Part shown: positions 17,696-27,847 of the stretch, piece by piece
Layout: every line of letters begins with the position of its first letter
Position numbering within the stretch: position 1 is the first letter of the stretch
Origin: Butyrivibrio sp. LC3010
GTDB taxonomy: Bacteria; Bacillota; Clostridia; Lachnospirales; Lachnospiraceae
Assembly (NCBI RefSeq): GCF_000424385.1
Contig: NZ_AUJU01000002.1
Location: 216,407 to 280,406 of the forward strand
DNA length: 64,000 nt
Direction of reading: 5' to 3'
Translations under genes and position numbers: made by a program
The notes under the pieces: model-generated
The model's database searches: none
What the model was told of the DNA's origin: nothing
The model's input: only the letters and a program-made list of their open reading frames with translations

Positions 17696-19060
17696 TTAGT
17701 TTTTGAAGCTGTGTATAGGTGCAGGTATTCTTCCGCCCCTGTTTACAAACTCATCACATGAAAATTTGTTGACACTCATGATCGGTCCAAATCCAAGAAG
17801 ACCGCCAAAGTCCACGGTATCGCCTTCCTTTTTCCCAATTACGGGAATAAGTCTTACAGCTGTGGTCTTCTGATTTATCATGCCAATAGCCATCTCATCG
17901 GCAATTATACCTGCTATGGTTGTACTCTTTGTATCACCGGGAATAGCGATCATATCAAGTCCAACTGAACATACACAGGTCATGGCCTCAAGCTTTTCAA
18001 GAGTAAGTGCTCCTGCATTAACGGCATTTATCATTCCCTGATCTTCACTAACAGGAATAAAAGCACCTGAAAGTCCGCCTACATAAGATGATGCCATCGC
18101 TCCACCCTTTTTAACCTGATCATTCAAAAGAGCAAGCGCAGCTGTTGTGCCGGGTGCTCCGGCATGCTCAACGCCAATCTCATGTAAAATATCAGCAACA
18201 CTGTCACCAATAGCCGGTGTAGGTGCTAAGGAAAGATCTACAATGCCGAATGGAACACCTAATCTGTCAGAAGCCTCTTTCGCAACAAGCTGTCCGACTC
18301 TTGTAACCTTAAACGCAGTCTTCTTAATGGTTTCACAGAGAACTTCAAAATTCTCTCCGCGAACCTTCTCCAGTGCAGTCTTAACAACTCCGGGGCCACT
18401 TACTCCGACATTGATTATTCTGTCTGCCTCAGTTACTCCGTGGAATGCTCCTGCCATAAAAGGATTATCATCCGGTGCATTACAGAACACTACAAGCTTG
18501 GTACATCCTGCGCTGTCGTTATCCTTAGTAGCCTTGGCAGTCTCAACTATAACATCACCAAGAAGTCTCACCGCATCCATGTTGATTCCGGTCTTGGTAG
18601 AACCTACATTAACAGATGAGCAGACAACGTCTGTTTCTGAGAGAGCTTTCGGTATGGATTCAATAAGAAGTCTGTCTGCTTCAGTCATTCCCTTACTTAC
18701 AAGAGCACTGTAGCCGCCAAGGAAATTGATTCCAACATCTTTCGCAACCTTATCAAGAGTCTTGGCTATGGTGACAAAATCATCTGAGGTTTTACAAGCT
18801 GCACTTCCGATAAGTGCAATCGGAGTAACAGAAATTCTCTTATTAACAATCGGAATTCCAAACTCTTTAGCTATATCCTCACCTGTCTGGACAAGATTCT
18901 TTGCGGAATTATATATTTTCTCATAAATATTTTTGTTAAGAGTATCCAGGTCTGAGCTGATACAATCAAAAAGGCTGATACCCATTGTGATGGTTCTGAC
19001 ATCAAGGTTCTCCTTTTCAATCATCTCATTTGTTTCAGAAACTTCATTTATGTTGATCAT
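17696..19060 (-). CDS. UPF0210 (PFL) family protein
   Basis: A 454-residue protein of the conserved UPF0210/DUF711 family, found in many anaerobes next to an ACT-domain protein, as here. Biochemical role not established; the fold is related to glycyl-radical enzymes in structural studies as I recall them, and the sequence carries several conserved cysteines. Gly-rich motifs [25 protein letters not shown] and [17 protein letters not shown] are diagnostic. Start at ATG 19060 with AAAGGGAG upstream; a TTG at 19078 is in frame but includes the site itself. Follows the ACT gene by 47 nt. Confidence 0.9.
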   Translation of the reverse strand: MININEVSETNEMIEKENLDVRTITMGISLFDCISSDLDTLNKNIYEKIYNSAKNLVQTGEDIAKEFGIPIVNKRISVTPIALIGSAACKTSDDFVTIAKTLDKVAKDVGINFLGGYSALVSKGMTEADRLLIESIPKALSETDVVCSSVNVGSTKTGINMDAVRLLGDVIVETAKATKDNDSAGCTKLVVFCNAPDDNPFMAGAFHGVTEADRIINVGVSGPGVVKTALEKVRGENFEVLCETIKKTAFKVTRVGQLVAKEASDRLGVPFGIVDLSLAPTPAIGDSVADILHEIGVEHAGAPGTTAALALLNDQVKKGGAMASSYVGGLSGAFIPVSEDQGMINAVNAGALTLEKLEAMTCVCSVGLDMIAIPGDTKSTTIAGIIADEMAIGMINQKTTAVRLIPVIGKKEGDTVDFGGLLGFGPIMSVNKFSCDEFVNRGGRIPAPIHSFKN

Positions 19061-19107
19061 TAATGCTCCCTTTCTCAATTCATCTCAGTGTAAATTTGAC
19101 TATTTAA

Positions 19108-19380
19108 TCAGATTCTGTGCATTGAATCAAATATCTCTTCTCTCTGACATTTGATCACTACACCAATTTCTTCACCAAGCTTTTCAAGAGAGTCCGATAC
19201 ATTCATAAAGTCCGCAGAGCTTTTAGACATATCAACAATCATCATCATATTGAAATAACCTGAAACGATTGTCTGGGAAATATCAAGAATATTGATACTG
19301 TTATCTGCAAGATAAGAACATACCTTTGCAATGATTCCTACAGTATCCTTACCAACAACTGTGATTATAATTTTATTCAT
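19108..19380 (-). CDS. ACT-domain protein (UPF0237)
   Basis: A 90-residue protein that consists of two ACT modules: ITVVGKDTVGIIAKVCSYLA begins the first, with NILDISQTIVSGYFNMMMIVD next. ACT domains bind small ligands such as amino acids and regulate partner enzymes. Start at ATG 19380 with AGGAG seven bases upstream; two in-frame ATGs upstream overlap that site. It is the standard partner of the UPF0210 gene immediately downstream, so it probably senses a ligand for that protein. Confidence 0.9.
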   Translation of the reverse strand: MNKIIITVVGKDTVGIIAKVCSYLADNSINILDISQTIVSGYFNMMMIVDMSKSSADFMNVSDSLEKLGEEIGVVIKCQREEIFDSMHRI

Positions 19381-19407
19381 ACTCATACTCCTCATCTATT
19401 ACTTTTC

Positions 19408-20205
19408 TTACACTTCAATTACAGGGGAAAGTGTATTCCTCTCAGCTACAATAATAGGAAAATCATTGCCGTGATAAGGATTTTCACCCATTTCTATCTC
19501 AACCCTTACTGTCTCATAGGCAAGTTCGGGCAGATTGTTTTCTTTACTCAGGTGTCCAAGAAGAATTCCTTTAAGATTATCATGCAGGATCCTGCAAAGA
19601 AGCTCCCCACTTTTTTCATTGGACAAATGTCCTTTATCCCCAAGTATTCTTTTTTTGAGCATATAAGGATATGGACCTGTCTGAAGCATCCTGACATCAT
19701 GATTGGCTTCAATAAGTATTGCATCCATATTCCTTAAATTGTCAACAGTATAATCATTATAGCAGCCAAGGTCAGTCGCAATTCCGACCTTTTTGTCTCC
19801 GCATGATATCCTGTAAGCTACCGGTTCCAATGCATCATGCATAATTGTAATTGGATTGATCGTAAGATCTTTAACCGTCAATCTTTCATCAGCACGAATC
19901 TCGTGAAACTCTGATGAAACCATCTCGCCTTTTTTATCGCTTATACGAATTCCCTGTATTGTTCCTTTTGTGGCAAAAACAGGTATATCATACTTCTTCA
20001 ATATAGTATGCAGGCTCGCAATATGATCTGAATGCTCATGTGTGACAAAAATGGCATCAATATCATCAAGGGAAAGATCCAGCTTCGATAAACCTTCTAC
20101 AATCCTTTTTCTACTGCATCCCGCATCTACAAGAATGTGCGTAGTGTCAGACCCCACATAAATACTGTTCCCACTACTACCACTTGAGAGGCTCGCAAGT
20201 CTCAT
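19408..20205 (-). CDS. Metallo-beta-lactamase-fold hydrolase (WalJ/YycJ-like)
   Basis: A 265-residue cytoplasmic hydrolase. The metal motif is THEHSDH at about residues 54-60, with further ligands in MHDALEP, TDLGCYND and GHLSKENN near the C-terminus. Opening RLASLSSGSSGNSIYVGS is characteristic of the YycJ/WalJ group, exonuclease-like proteins linked to coordination of replication and cell-wall synthesis. Here it is not next to walRK but lies downstream of the FtsA-like gene (68-nt gap) and 27 nt before the ACT gene. Confidence 0.9.
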   Translation of the reverse strand: MRLASLSSGSSGNSIYVGSDTTHILVDAGCSRKRIVEGLSKLDLSLDDIDAIFVTHEHSDHIASLHTILKKYDIPVFATKGTIQGIRISDKKGEMVSSEFHEIRADERLTVKDLTINPITIMHDALEPVAYRISCGDKKVGIATDLGCYNDYTVDNLRNMDAILIEANHDVRMLQTGPYPYMLKKRILGDKGHLSNEKSGELLCRILHDNLKGILLGHLSKENNLPELAYETVRVEIEMGENPYHGNDFPIIVAERNTLSPVIEV

Positions 20206-20273
20206 TATTAAATCTCCATTTCAATACTAAATATAAACTGTGAAAAAAATGTGTCTATTCGGAAAAAAGTTTA

Positions 20274-22445
20274 TTATTTCCAATAAACCTCTATTCTATC
20301 TCCTTCATGGATTGCCTGCATGTAATCAGGAGTACCACCATTTAGCGTAGTAACTATCGATCTTCCGTTAGGTTTACTAAGATCAAAGTCTATTACATCA
20401 AATATATCTACAAAAATATAATCCGATTTTCCATGAAGCACAATAGGCTCATTGTTAACTGTTACATGAAGATCTCGTGTAATCACCCTTCTGGTGGGGC
20501 TTGCATGCCTTAAAGAAGGTGCAACAGTTGTTGTGCCTCCTGAAAAACTCATGCTTCCATCTTCATTTTCTTCAAGATCAATATCAGCATCTGCTTCATA
20601 AGCAGACTCTTCATTTTCCTGTTCTATTGCAACTTCATCGGCATTAGGAAAGTTTGCATAGTATTCCATTATAGCATCTGCACCGCTCTTAAATTCAACC
20701 TTAAAGTTTTCATAAACCGGTGTATCGCCATTTGCAACTTCATTATTAACCGTTATTACAGTATCCTCATCGATATCGATATCAAGAAGCTGAGCAATCT
20801 GTGCCGCTGTCTCATAATCAAGTATCTTTATATCATCTCCGGTCTTGATATCATACAGGCCTGTCTGTTTCTGACCATTGACTTCTGCCATTCTCGGCAC
20901 GTCAATACTCTTGCCGTCTACGGTAATATTGAAAGTAGTCTTGAATTCAGGTATGTCATTGATCTCACTGCTTCCCTGCTTACCTACAGTTGAGCTGGTA
21001 ACTTCAATGATATCGTTGGCATGGATCTTGGTATGTATATCAGCAGGTGAGCCATTAAGTGTAATAACGGCAGCCTCACCCGGTTCACCTCTTATCATTC
21101 TCTCCTGTCCGTTTACTGTGAATCTGAGTTCCTCGCCTCTCTTGGGGAACAGATCCTCATTAGGGAAATCAGCCTGCATGGCTGCATCCACAATGGCAAG
21201 TTTTCCATTATCATAAATCTTGGTCTGTTGACCATTAAAGGATACGAAAACAAAATTGTTGGACTGTTCATAGAAGCTTACACAAATACCAAGAGGTGTA
21301 ACCATCAGTGAATCACGCTCGATTGAGGTATCCTCTGAAAGGAAGCGGATGCTCTTCATTACCTCTTCCCCTCTTAAAGCGACACGCTCCTCCGGTATTT
21401 TCATTTCCTTGGCAAGTGCTTTTGTATATCCGGGAACACAACCGCCTCCACCAACTACAAATACAGCACTTACAGGCTTATTTCCGTTTAGCTGTTTAAT
21501 CTGTTGAGTAACCATCTTGGACATTTTCTCAACAAGAGGCTTTATCATCTTTGAAATTTCTTTTGCGGAAATTGTCTTCTCAAGCCCCATAATATCAACG
21601 TATTTAACCTGATCCATGTGACTGGCATCGATTTTAATCTGATCTGCAGTATTAAAATCAACAAGACAGTGCTGGGCTATTATCTCTGTAATAGAGTCAC
21701 CGGCAATAGGAAGCATACCATAGGATGTGATTGTACCATCATCTGTTATGCAAATATCAGAGGTTCCTGCACCTACATCCACAAGTGCCAGATTGAGCAT
21801 TCTGAACTGAGGAGGTATTGCAACCATCATAGCAGCAATAGGCTCCAGTGTCATATTTGCAACCTTAAGATTTGCTCTCTCACATGCTTTATACAATCCG
21901 TCCACACAATCATCTGGAAGGAATGTAGCTATGAGATCAAGAGCAACTCTTCCCGCATTATGTCCCTCCAGATTGGCAATCTGATAATCATCAAGATAAT
22001 AGTGCATAACAGAATAACCAACCAGATAAAATTTCATATCAGACTGGTTCTGTGTCAGAAATTCCTGATAAGCCTTTTCAACAGCCTTGGACTCCAGGTT
22101 GTAGATCTCTTCCTCAGTCATCTCTCTGTTGTCAGTGAATTCCTCTTCAAAATTAGTCTTTACTGTTCTAAGGACACGACCTGCGGCAGCGATACAAACA
22201 TCTGTAAGATGTATCTGTGTCTGCTCCTCAAGATTTTCTTTTACTTTCCTTATCGTAGCGCCGACTTTTCCGATATCATGGATCTGACCATCAAGCATGG
22301 CTCTTGTTTCATGCTTGGCCACACACTGAGCCATAACATTAAAAATGTCATCCTCCATGTATCCAACTGTACCCACAACACTTCTCGTTCCGATATCAAG
22401 ACCGAAAACTACATTTTTTTCTGATTGTTCTGCCATAGTCGCCAT
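20274..22445 (-). CDS. FtsA-like actin-fold ATPase with extended beta-grasp C-terminus
   Basis: A 723-residue protein. Residues 1-400 are an FtsA/PilM-type actin fold (GLDIGTRSVVGTVGY phosphate-1 motif; LVDVGAGTSDICI phosphate-2; VFVVGGGGCVPGYTKAL adenosine motif). The remaining 320 residues are not FtsA: they contain at least two copies of a pattern TLNG(S/G)-x-PD-...-I-x-x-GD-x-IEV (about 465-500 and the last 35 residues) plus VDGK/VNNE strands, suggestive of tandem beta-grasp domains. It starts on a TAATG junction with coaE. A cell-division or envelope scaffold role is inferred; true FtsA ends near 420 residues. Confidence 0.8.
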   Translation of the reverse strand: MATMAEQSEKNVVFGLDIGTRSVVGTVGYMEDDIFNVMAQCVAKHETRAMLDGQIHDIGKVGATIRKVKENLEEQTQIHLTDVCIAAAGRVLRTVKTNFEEEFTDNREMTEEEIYNLESKAVEKAYQEFLTQNQSDMKFYLVGYSVMHYYLDDYQIANLEGHNAGRVALDLIATFLPDDCVDGLYKACERANLKVANMTLEPIAAMMVAIPPQFRMLNLALVDVGAGTSDICITDDGTITSYGMLPIAGDSITEIIAQHCLVDFNTADQIKIDASHMDQVKYVDIMGLEKTISAKEISKMIKPLVEKMSKMVTQQIKQLNGNKPVSAVFVVGGGGCVPGYTKALAKEMKIPEERVALRGEEVMKSIRFLSEDTSIERDSLMVTPLGICVSFYEQSNNFVFVSFNGQQTKIYDNGKLAIVDAAMQADFPNEDLFPKRGEELRFTVNGQERMIRGEPGEAAVITLNGSPADIHTKIHANDIIEVTSSTVGKQGSSEINDIPEFKTTFNITVDGKSIDVPRMAEVNGQKQTGLYDIKTGDDIKILDYETAAQIAQLLDIDIDEDTVITVNNEVANGDTPVYENFKVEFKSGADAIMEYYANFPNADEVAIEQENEESAYEADADIDLEENEDGSMSFSGGTTTVAPSLRHASPTRRVITRDLHVTVNNEPIVLHGKSDYIFVDIFDVIDFDLSKPNGRSIVTTLNGGTPDYMQAIHEGDRIEVYWK

Positions 22446-23041
22446 TAATTTACCCCCAGCTTTAAATCAATTTGACGTTTCATGCTATCTTCATTTTGGC
22501 TATTATCTATTACAAAGTCAGCATATTTTCTAAATTCCCCGTCGCTCAGCTGACCTTTAAAAATATCATCGATTTTCTCATCAGAATATCCTCTGGATTC
22601 CTTAAGTCTTTTCCTTCGGACATCCTCAGAGGCATATATATACCATAATTCATCAACTATTTTATCGTAGCCATTCTCGATTAGCAGCGCAGCTTCAATG
22701 AAAAGATAATCCAGCTCATCTCTTTTCTTTTCATTCTCAATCTCATCAAAAATAAATCTGTTAACTGCAGGATGAATGATATCATTTACCTTCTTAAGCA
22801 ATTTTTCATCAGAAAATATTTTGGCAGCCATTTTCTTTTTATCTATCTCACCGTTATCAGAAAGAATATCCGTCGATAACAACTCAACTATAGGCTCATA
22901 ACAGGGCTGCCCCTTTAATTTAATATCATTGGCCACCTGATCTGAAAATATGATCCTGCACTTGCAACACTTTTCTATGTAATTTAAAACCGTACTCTTG
23001 CCGGCACCAACACCACCGGTAACCCCAATAATCTTTACCAC
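22445..23041 (-). CDS. coaE: Dephospho-CoA kinase
   Basis: A 198-residue kinase that performs the last step of coenzyme A synthesis by phosphorylating the ribose 3'-OH. P-loop GVTGGVGAGKST at residues 6-17; lid and substrate motifs such as FIEAALLIENGY follow. Starts with GTG immediately after the polA stop codon, with GAGG eight bases before it inside the end of polA. The coaE-polA neighbour pair is common in Firmicutes. Stop overlaps the FtsA-like start by one base. Confidence 0.95.
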   Translation of the reverse strand: MVKIIGVTGGVGAGKSTVLNYIEKCCKCRIIFSDQVANDIKLKGQPCYEPIVELLSTDILSDNGEIDKKKMAAKIFSDEKLLKKVNDIIHPAVNRFIFDEIENEKKRDELDYLFIEAALLIENGYDKIVDELWYIYASEDVRRKRLKESRGYSDEKIDDIFKGQLSDGEFRKYADFVIDNSQNEDSMKRQIDLKLGVN

Positions 23042-25774
23042 TTATTTAGCCTCAAACCAATCTGTACCAGTGTGACACTCTGCCTCCAGCGGAACAAGGA
23101 GGCTGGCTGCACTTGTCATCTCTTCCTCAAGTATCTTTTTGATCTTAGCCTCTTCTTCTATAGCAGTTTCAATAAGGAGCTCGTCATGAATCTGAAGTAT
23201 CATTCTGGATTTCAGTTCTTCCTTTTTGATTCTTCTATAGACTCTGATCATTGCAATCTTAATTATATCTGCAGCAGTGCCCTGGATAGGTGCATTCATC
23301 GCAACCCTCTCTCCAAACTGTCTCTGCATAAAATTACCGGACTTAAGCTCAGGCATCGGACGTCTGCGATTATACAAAGTGACAGCATATCCGTTTTCCT
23401 TTGCATCTTCAATTGCCCTGTCCTGATATTCCTTCACTCCCGGATATGTAGCAAGGTAATCCTCCATATACTTTTTGGCATCTGCTCTGGATATATTCAG
23501 GTCTTCACTCAATCCAAAAGCGCTTATGCCATATACAATACCAAAATTAACAGCTTTAGCGTTTCTCCTCTGAATATCCGTCACATCATCAAAAGGAATT
23601 CCAAATACTTTAGAGGCAGTAATTCTGTGTATATCCCTGCCCTCATGATAAGCATCAATAAGTCCCTTGTCTCCTGACATATGGGCAAGTATCCTCAACT
23701 CTATCTGAGAATAGTCAGCATCAGAGAAAATATAGCCTTCCTTTGGTACAAATACCTTTCTTATAGCTCTGCCAAGCTCAGTCCTCATAGGTATATTCTG
23801 AAGATTGGGTTCTGTGGAGCTGATTCTTCCTGTTGCAGTTATAGTCTGATTAAAGCTTGTATGGATTCTCTCATCATCACCTATAAATGCAGCAAGCCCG
23901 TCAGCATATGTGCTCTTTAGCTTGGTAAGTCCTCTGTATTCAAGTATGTCCTTTATTATCGGATTTTCAGGAGCAAGCTTTTCGAGTACATCCGCTGCTG
24001 TAGAATATCCGGTCTTTGTCTTTTTGCCGCCCTTTAAGCCGAGCTTTTCAAAAAGAACCTCTCCAAGCTGTTTTGGTGAATTGATATTAAAATCAATACC
24101 TGCCTGTTCATGTATACCTTTTTCAAGTTCATCAATTCTTCCGGTGAGTCTTTCACCATAAAGCTTAAGCTCATCGCGTTTAACAAGGATTCCCTCTTTT
24201 TCCATATCATACAGGATATAGCTAAGAGGCATCTCTATATCATTCATAAGATCTGTCATTCCTGTATCTGACAATCTTTTTTCGATGACAGGCGCTGCTT
24301 TGAAATTCACAAATGCAAGGTATCCTGCATACTCTTTTCTAAGGTCAGCAGATGATTCCCAGGGGTCGTTTTTACCAAAAATCTGTTCCCTGGATCTGAT
24401 TGTCATCTGTAAATATTCTGTTGCTATGTCTTCCGGCAGATAGTCATTTTTAAGAGGATTGATAAGGTACGCGCCTATAAGTGTATCAAAGGATGCACAC
24501 TTTTTTGTTTCATAATTGTCAACCTCGAATGGCTTAAAATATCTATAGGCACTCTTAATATCAAAAAATGACAGTCTGCAGTCTACAGAGAGCTTCTCCA
24601 GTTTCCCGGTTATATACTCTTCTTTAAAAGTATCACCTGTCTCAAAATACCAGCATTTGCCATCATCAAAGCAAAGTGCGATACCTATCTGTGATTCACG
24701 TTTGTTATCCTCTTCAAAAAGTGATAACTGCCCAAGCTTTGTTGAAGCTTTAGAGCCTGCCTTGAGATTATCGGAAATAATACCAACTCCGATAAATCTG
24801 TCATTATTATCAGCGGCATACTCATGAGCTTCTTCAAAAATCTTCTCAGCTTCGTCCATGGAAGCAATATCTTTAAGCTCAAGATTTGTCTCTGTTTTTG
24901 TCACATTACCTTCAAATTTGGAAAGCAGATTCCTGAAATTGAGCCTCTTAAACATCTCATAGGCATCTCTGTTAAAAATATCATCGATCCCGGCATCTTC
25001 AAATGTATAGTCAAATTCGGCATTTACATTGATTGTAGCAAGAACCTTACTAAGATCACACAGATCCCTGTTTGCAGCAAGAGACTCACGGATTGATTTC
25101 TTGCTTATATTATCAAGGTTATTATAAATATTTTCGATAGAGCCATAGGTTGTCATAAGTTCTATGGCTGTCTTCTCACCAACCTTCGGAACTCCCGGTA
25201 TGTTATCGGAAGAATCCCCCATGAGAGCCTTAAGTTCAATAAACTGAACAGGATTAACCTTATAGAGTTCTTCCACATCTTTTGCAAAATAATTCTCTAT
25301 TTCGGTTTTCCCTGCCTTAGTCTTGGGTATTCTTACGCATATGTGCTCAGAAGCAATCTGGAGAAGATCTCTGTCTCCGGAAACCAGCCTTACCTCCATG
25401 CCCTCTTTCTCGCCTCTCTTGGCAATAGTTCCAAGAATATCGTCAGCTTCAAGTCCTGCCTTTTCCATGCGGCATACTTTCATACTGTCCAGTACCTCCT
25501 TCATAAGAGGCACCTGTTCTCTGAGTTCAGCTGGCATGGGCTTTCTGGTGCCCTTGTATTCAGCATATATTTTGTGTCTGAAAGTCGGCTCATGTACATC
25601 AAAAGCAACAGTCAGATAATCAGGCTGTTCCTCGTCAATGAGTCTGAATAGAATATTCAGAAATCCATAGACAGCACCTGTATGCAGACCCTCTGAGTTA
25701 GTAAGATCAGGGAGTCCGTAAAACGCTCTGTTTAATATACTGTGTCCGTCTATAAGTAATAATTTTTTCCCCAT
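23042..25774 (-). CDS. polA: DNA polymerase I
   Basis: About 910 residues: N-terminal 5'-3' exonuclease (LLLIDGHSILNRAFYGLP; GDRDLLQI; GDSSDNIPGVPKVG), a middle region equivalent to the 3'-5' exonuclease, and the family A polymerase with motif A SDADYSQIELR, motif B RRNAKAVNFGIVYG and motif C QIHDELL. I do not see the Asp-x-Glu exonuclease I motif in the middle domain, so proofreading is probably lost, as in many Firmicute Pol I enzymes. ATG 25774 is preferred to a TTG five codons upstream. It follows a zinc-finger membrane protein by 38 nt. Confidence 0.95.
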   Translation of the reverse strand: MGKKLLLIDGHSILNRAFYGLPDLTNSEGLHTGAVYGFLNILFRLIDEEQPDYLTVAFDVHEPTFRHKIYAEYKGTRKPMPAELREQVPLMKEVLDSMKVCRMEKAGLEADDILGTIAKRGEKEGMEVRLVSGDRDLLQIASEHICVRIPKTKAGKTEIENYFAKDVEELYKVNPVQFIELKALMGDSSDNIPGVPKVGEKTAIELMTTYGSIENIYNNLDNISKKSIRESLAANRDLCDLSKVLATINVNAEFDYTFEDAGIDDIFNRDAYEMFKRLNFRNLLSKFEGNVTKTETNLELKDIASMDEAEKIFEEAHEYAADNNDRFIGVGIISDNLKAGSKASTKLGQLSLFEEDNKRESQIGIALCFDDGKCWYFETGDTFKEEYITGKLEKLSVDCRLSFFDIKSAYRYFKPFEVDNYETKKCASFDTLIGAYLINPLKNDYLPEDIATEYLQMTIRSREQIFGKNDPWESSADLRKEYAGYLAFVNFKAAPVIEKRLSDTGMTDLMNDIEMPLSYILYDMEKEGILVKRDELKLYGERLTGRIDELEKGIHEQAGIDFNINSPKQLGEVLFEKLGLKGGKKTKTGYSTAADVLEKLAPENPIIKDILEYRGLTKLKSTYADGLAAFIGDDERIHTSFNQTITATGRISSTEPNLQNIPMRTELGRAIRKVFVPKEGYIFSDADYSQIELRILAHMSGDKGLIDAYHEGRDIHRITASKVFGIPFDDVTDIQRRNAKAVNFGIVYGISAFGLSEDLNISRADAKKYMEDYLATYPGVKEYQDRAIEDAKENGYAVTLYNRRRPMPELKSGNFMQRQFGERVAMNAPIQGTAADIIKIAMIRVYRRIKKEELKSRMILQIHDELLIETAIEEEAKIKKILEEEMTSAASLLVPLEAECHTGTDWFEAK

Positions 25775-25812
25775 TAAATATGTCCCCAACTAAATATAAT
25801 AATATAATCGCA

Positions 25813-26139
25813 TTATTTTAAAGCCACTGACAATGCAAATGCAGCAATCAGTTCGGCAAAAACAATAACCTGCAGAAAATATGCTGTTTTAAGCAGCCTT
25901 TTTCTCATGCGAAGTCTCTGCCACGCATCACCAATCGTCAATTGCAACTCATCTGAAAGATTAAAAGTACTACCATCTTCAAGTCTCTGGATACCGGCAT
26001 CTATAAGAAACTGTATTGTCAGTTCTTCCTTGCAATTTTTGCATTTTTCAATATGATTCAAAAAGTCCTCAAGAGAATAGTTATCCAGCTCATCCTCTAA
26101 GAAGTCCGGAATCATCCTCTGAAATTCCTTACAATCCAT
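25813..26139 (-). CDS. Zinc-finger (anti-sigma-like) single-pass membrane protein
   Basis: A 108-residue protein. Residues 1-45 contain the zf-HC2/anti-sigma zinc-binding pattern: MDCKEFQRMIPDFLEDELD, then HIEKCKNC (His-x3-Cys-x2-Cys). A membrane helix lies at about 85-105. This layout is shared with ZAS anti-sigma factors, but no ECF sigma gene is adjacent; the next gene is polA. ATG 26139 has AGGGA five bases upstream; a longer frame to 26232 would add a hydrophobic stretch encoded by promoter DNA. Confidence 0.7.
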   Translation of the reverse strand: MDCKEFQRMIPDFLEDELDNYSLEDFLNHIEKCKNCKEELTIQFLIDAGIQRLEDGSTFNLSDELQLTIGDAWQRLRMRKRLLKTAYFLQVIVFAELIAAFALSVALK

Positions 26140-26171
26140 AGTATTCCCTAACCCCAATATCTTGTATGAAC

Positions 26172-26200
26172 AGAATATCGCTAAGCATACTACTAAACAA
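26172..26200 (-). promoter_or_regulatory. Promoter of the zinc-finger-polA-coaE operon
   Basis: Minus-strand TTGTTT (26195-26200), 17-bp spacer, TATTCT (26172-26177), giving a leader of about 27 nt before ATG 26139. Confidence 0.45.
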
Positions 26201-26271
26201 TATATAGCATACACCAAAATGTCTAATCTCACAACCTCAAATACACCTTTGCAGATAGGTGAAAAAGTCAG

Positions 26272-26300
26272 AAAAACCCTGCGATAATCCGCAGGGTTTT
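26272..26300 (-). terminator. Intrinsic terminator of the sugar operon
   Basis: Hairpin AAACCCTGC / GCAGGGTTT with an eight-base internal loop; on the minus strand it is followed by TTTTTC. It lies 74 nt after the GPH symporter stop. Confidence 0.85.
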
Positions 26301-26373
26301 AACATTTTTTCTATGAGTAAAACACTTTGCCAGGTTCTTTCGAACCTGATAAGTCTTTCTATAAACAGAGTTA

Positions 26374-27813
26374 TTATGCGACTTTCTTCTTCCTGTTCTC
26401 TATCTGTCTTTCGATTTCTTCAATCTTTTCATCTGTAAGAATGTATTTATGCTTGAACCAGAAGATTGCAAATACGAGACCGATTATCGGAACAACTGTC
26501 ATAGTCATTCTTAGTCCCATTTTCTGCATAACGCTTACTCCAAGAGAATAATCAATTGCAGAAGCTGTCTCTGCAGTGTCATTGCTAAGAGCAAGCACCT
26601 GAAGTGATAAAGCTGCAATAAAAGCAGAAACACCGGATGCAAGCTTTACTACAAAGGTCTGCATTGAGAAAATTACTGACTCGTCTCGTCTGTTGTTTTT
26701 AAGTTCACCATAATCAACGGTATTTGCAAGGAATACTGTAGTAATAACTGCCAGCATTCCGTTTGCAGCAAAGATAAAGAATCCGGGCACAAACAAAGCA
26801 TATACGCTGCTCATAGATGTTGATGCAAGTATGAGCAGAGAGATATAACCCGCAATTGCCATTCCCATGCTGATGAAATAAATTCTAATGGATGTAAAGA
26901 ATCTTCTAAGAAATGGATAAAGAATCATCATGGCAAGTATCTGGATTCCACCACCAAATGTTGAAAACAGAGTATATGCACCTCTCCATCCTTCTCCACC
27001 AAAATCATACTTAAAGAAATAAATTACAAGATTGGATGTAATATAAATTGAGCAGTTAACGATGACTATTGAAACAACAACTGCCATTGCCTGATCATTC
27101 TGGATAAGAGCCTTGAACATTTCACCTATGGAAGGCGTTTCCATGTGAGCTGTTGATTTTTCTTTTACATTAAGGCAGCAGATTACAGTAAAAATCACAA
27201 ATAACGCTGCCACTATAATCGTAAAATAAGAAAAACCTATTCTCTCAATTTCTCTGTCAGCAATTCCTTCTCCGCCAAACATATGTCCAAGTGCTGACAC
27301 AGCCATAACTGTCACTATTGTAATAAGTGCAGAACCAACGCCAGCGCAGGATCTTGCAAGAGTTGTAAGCCCCTCTCTTTCCTTACCGCCCTCAGTAAAA
27401 GCAGGGATCATTGACCAGTAAGGTATATCCATCATTGTATAAGTAACACCCCAGAGAATATAAGTTATTGCAGCATACGCAACAAGGCCACTTCCTGATA
27501 ATGCAGGCGGTGCTGAGAACATCATGATAAGAACCACTGCATTGGTTAAGGTTCCAATCAAAAGCCAGGGTCTGAATTTGCCAAATCTTGTCTTGGTCTT
27601 TGCAACAACAGCACCCATAATCGGATCATTAAATGCATCAAACACACGTGCCACCATGAGAATAACACCCATCGCAGCTGCACTCACCCCAAGAATATCC
27701 TGAAAATAATATAAGATATATGATGCGGAAAGCATATATACCATATCCTTTCCAACTGCCCCAAGTCCATAGGAAGCCTTAGCGGCTCCTGAAAGTTTAC
27801 CATTTTCGTTCAT
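26374..27813 (-). CDS. GPH-family sugar:cation symporter
   Basis: A 479-residue major-facilitator protein with 12 predicted helices, of the glycoside-pentoside-hexuronide (MelB) family. Diagnostic positions are YGLGAVGKDMVY near the N-terminus and DAFNDPIMGAVVAKTKTRFG, the cation/sugar signature region. It would import a galactoside, glucuronide or similar oligosaccharide. GGAGG lies 12 nt before the ATG. It is last in an operon with a GT-B-like protein and a GH2 glycosidase, which supports uptake followed by intracellular hydrolysis. Confidence 0.92.
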   Translation of the reverse strand: MNENGKLSGAAKASYGLGAVGKDMVYMLSASYILYYFQDILGVSAAAMGVILMVARVFDAFNDPIMGAVVAKTKTRFGKFRPWLLIGTLTNAVVLIMMFSAPPALSGSGLVAYAAITYILWGVTYTMMDIPYWSMIPAFTEGGKEREGLTTLARSCAGVGSALITIVTVMAVSALGHMFGGEGIADREIERIGFSYFTIIVAALFVIFTVICCLNVKEKSTAHMETPSIGEMFKALIQNDQAMAVVVSIVIVNCSIYITSNLVIYFFKYDFGGEGWRGAYTLFSTFGGGIQILAMMILYPFLRRFFTSIRIYFISMGMAIAGYISLLILASTSMSSVYALFVPGFFIFAANGMLAVITTVFLANTVDYGELKNNRRDESVIFSMQTFVVKLASGVSAFIAALSLQVLALSNDTAETASAIDYSLGVSVMQKMGLRMTMTVVPIIGLVFAIFWFKHKYILTDEKIEEIERQIENRKKKVA

Positions 27814-27847
27814 TTTAAATACACTCCTCCACTAATAAATAAGTCCT

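Noticed and set aside
21618..22424. Long plus-strand ORF of 268 residues opposite the FtsA-like gene
   Set aside because: Antisense shadow of a clear coding gene, with no recognisable domains or ribosome-binding site; the same applies to other long antisense frames such as 27995-28663 and 18147-18713.
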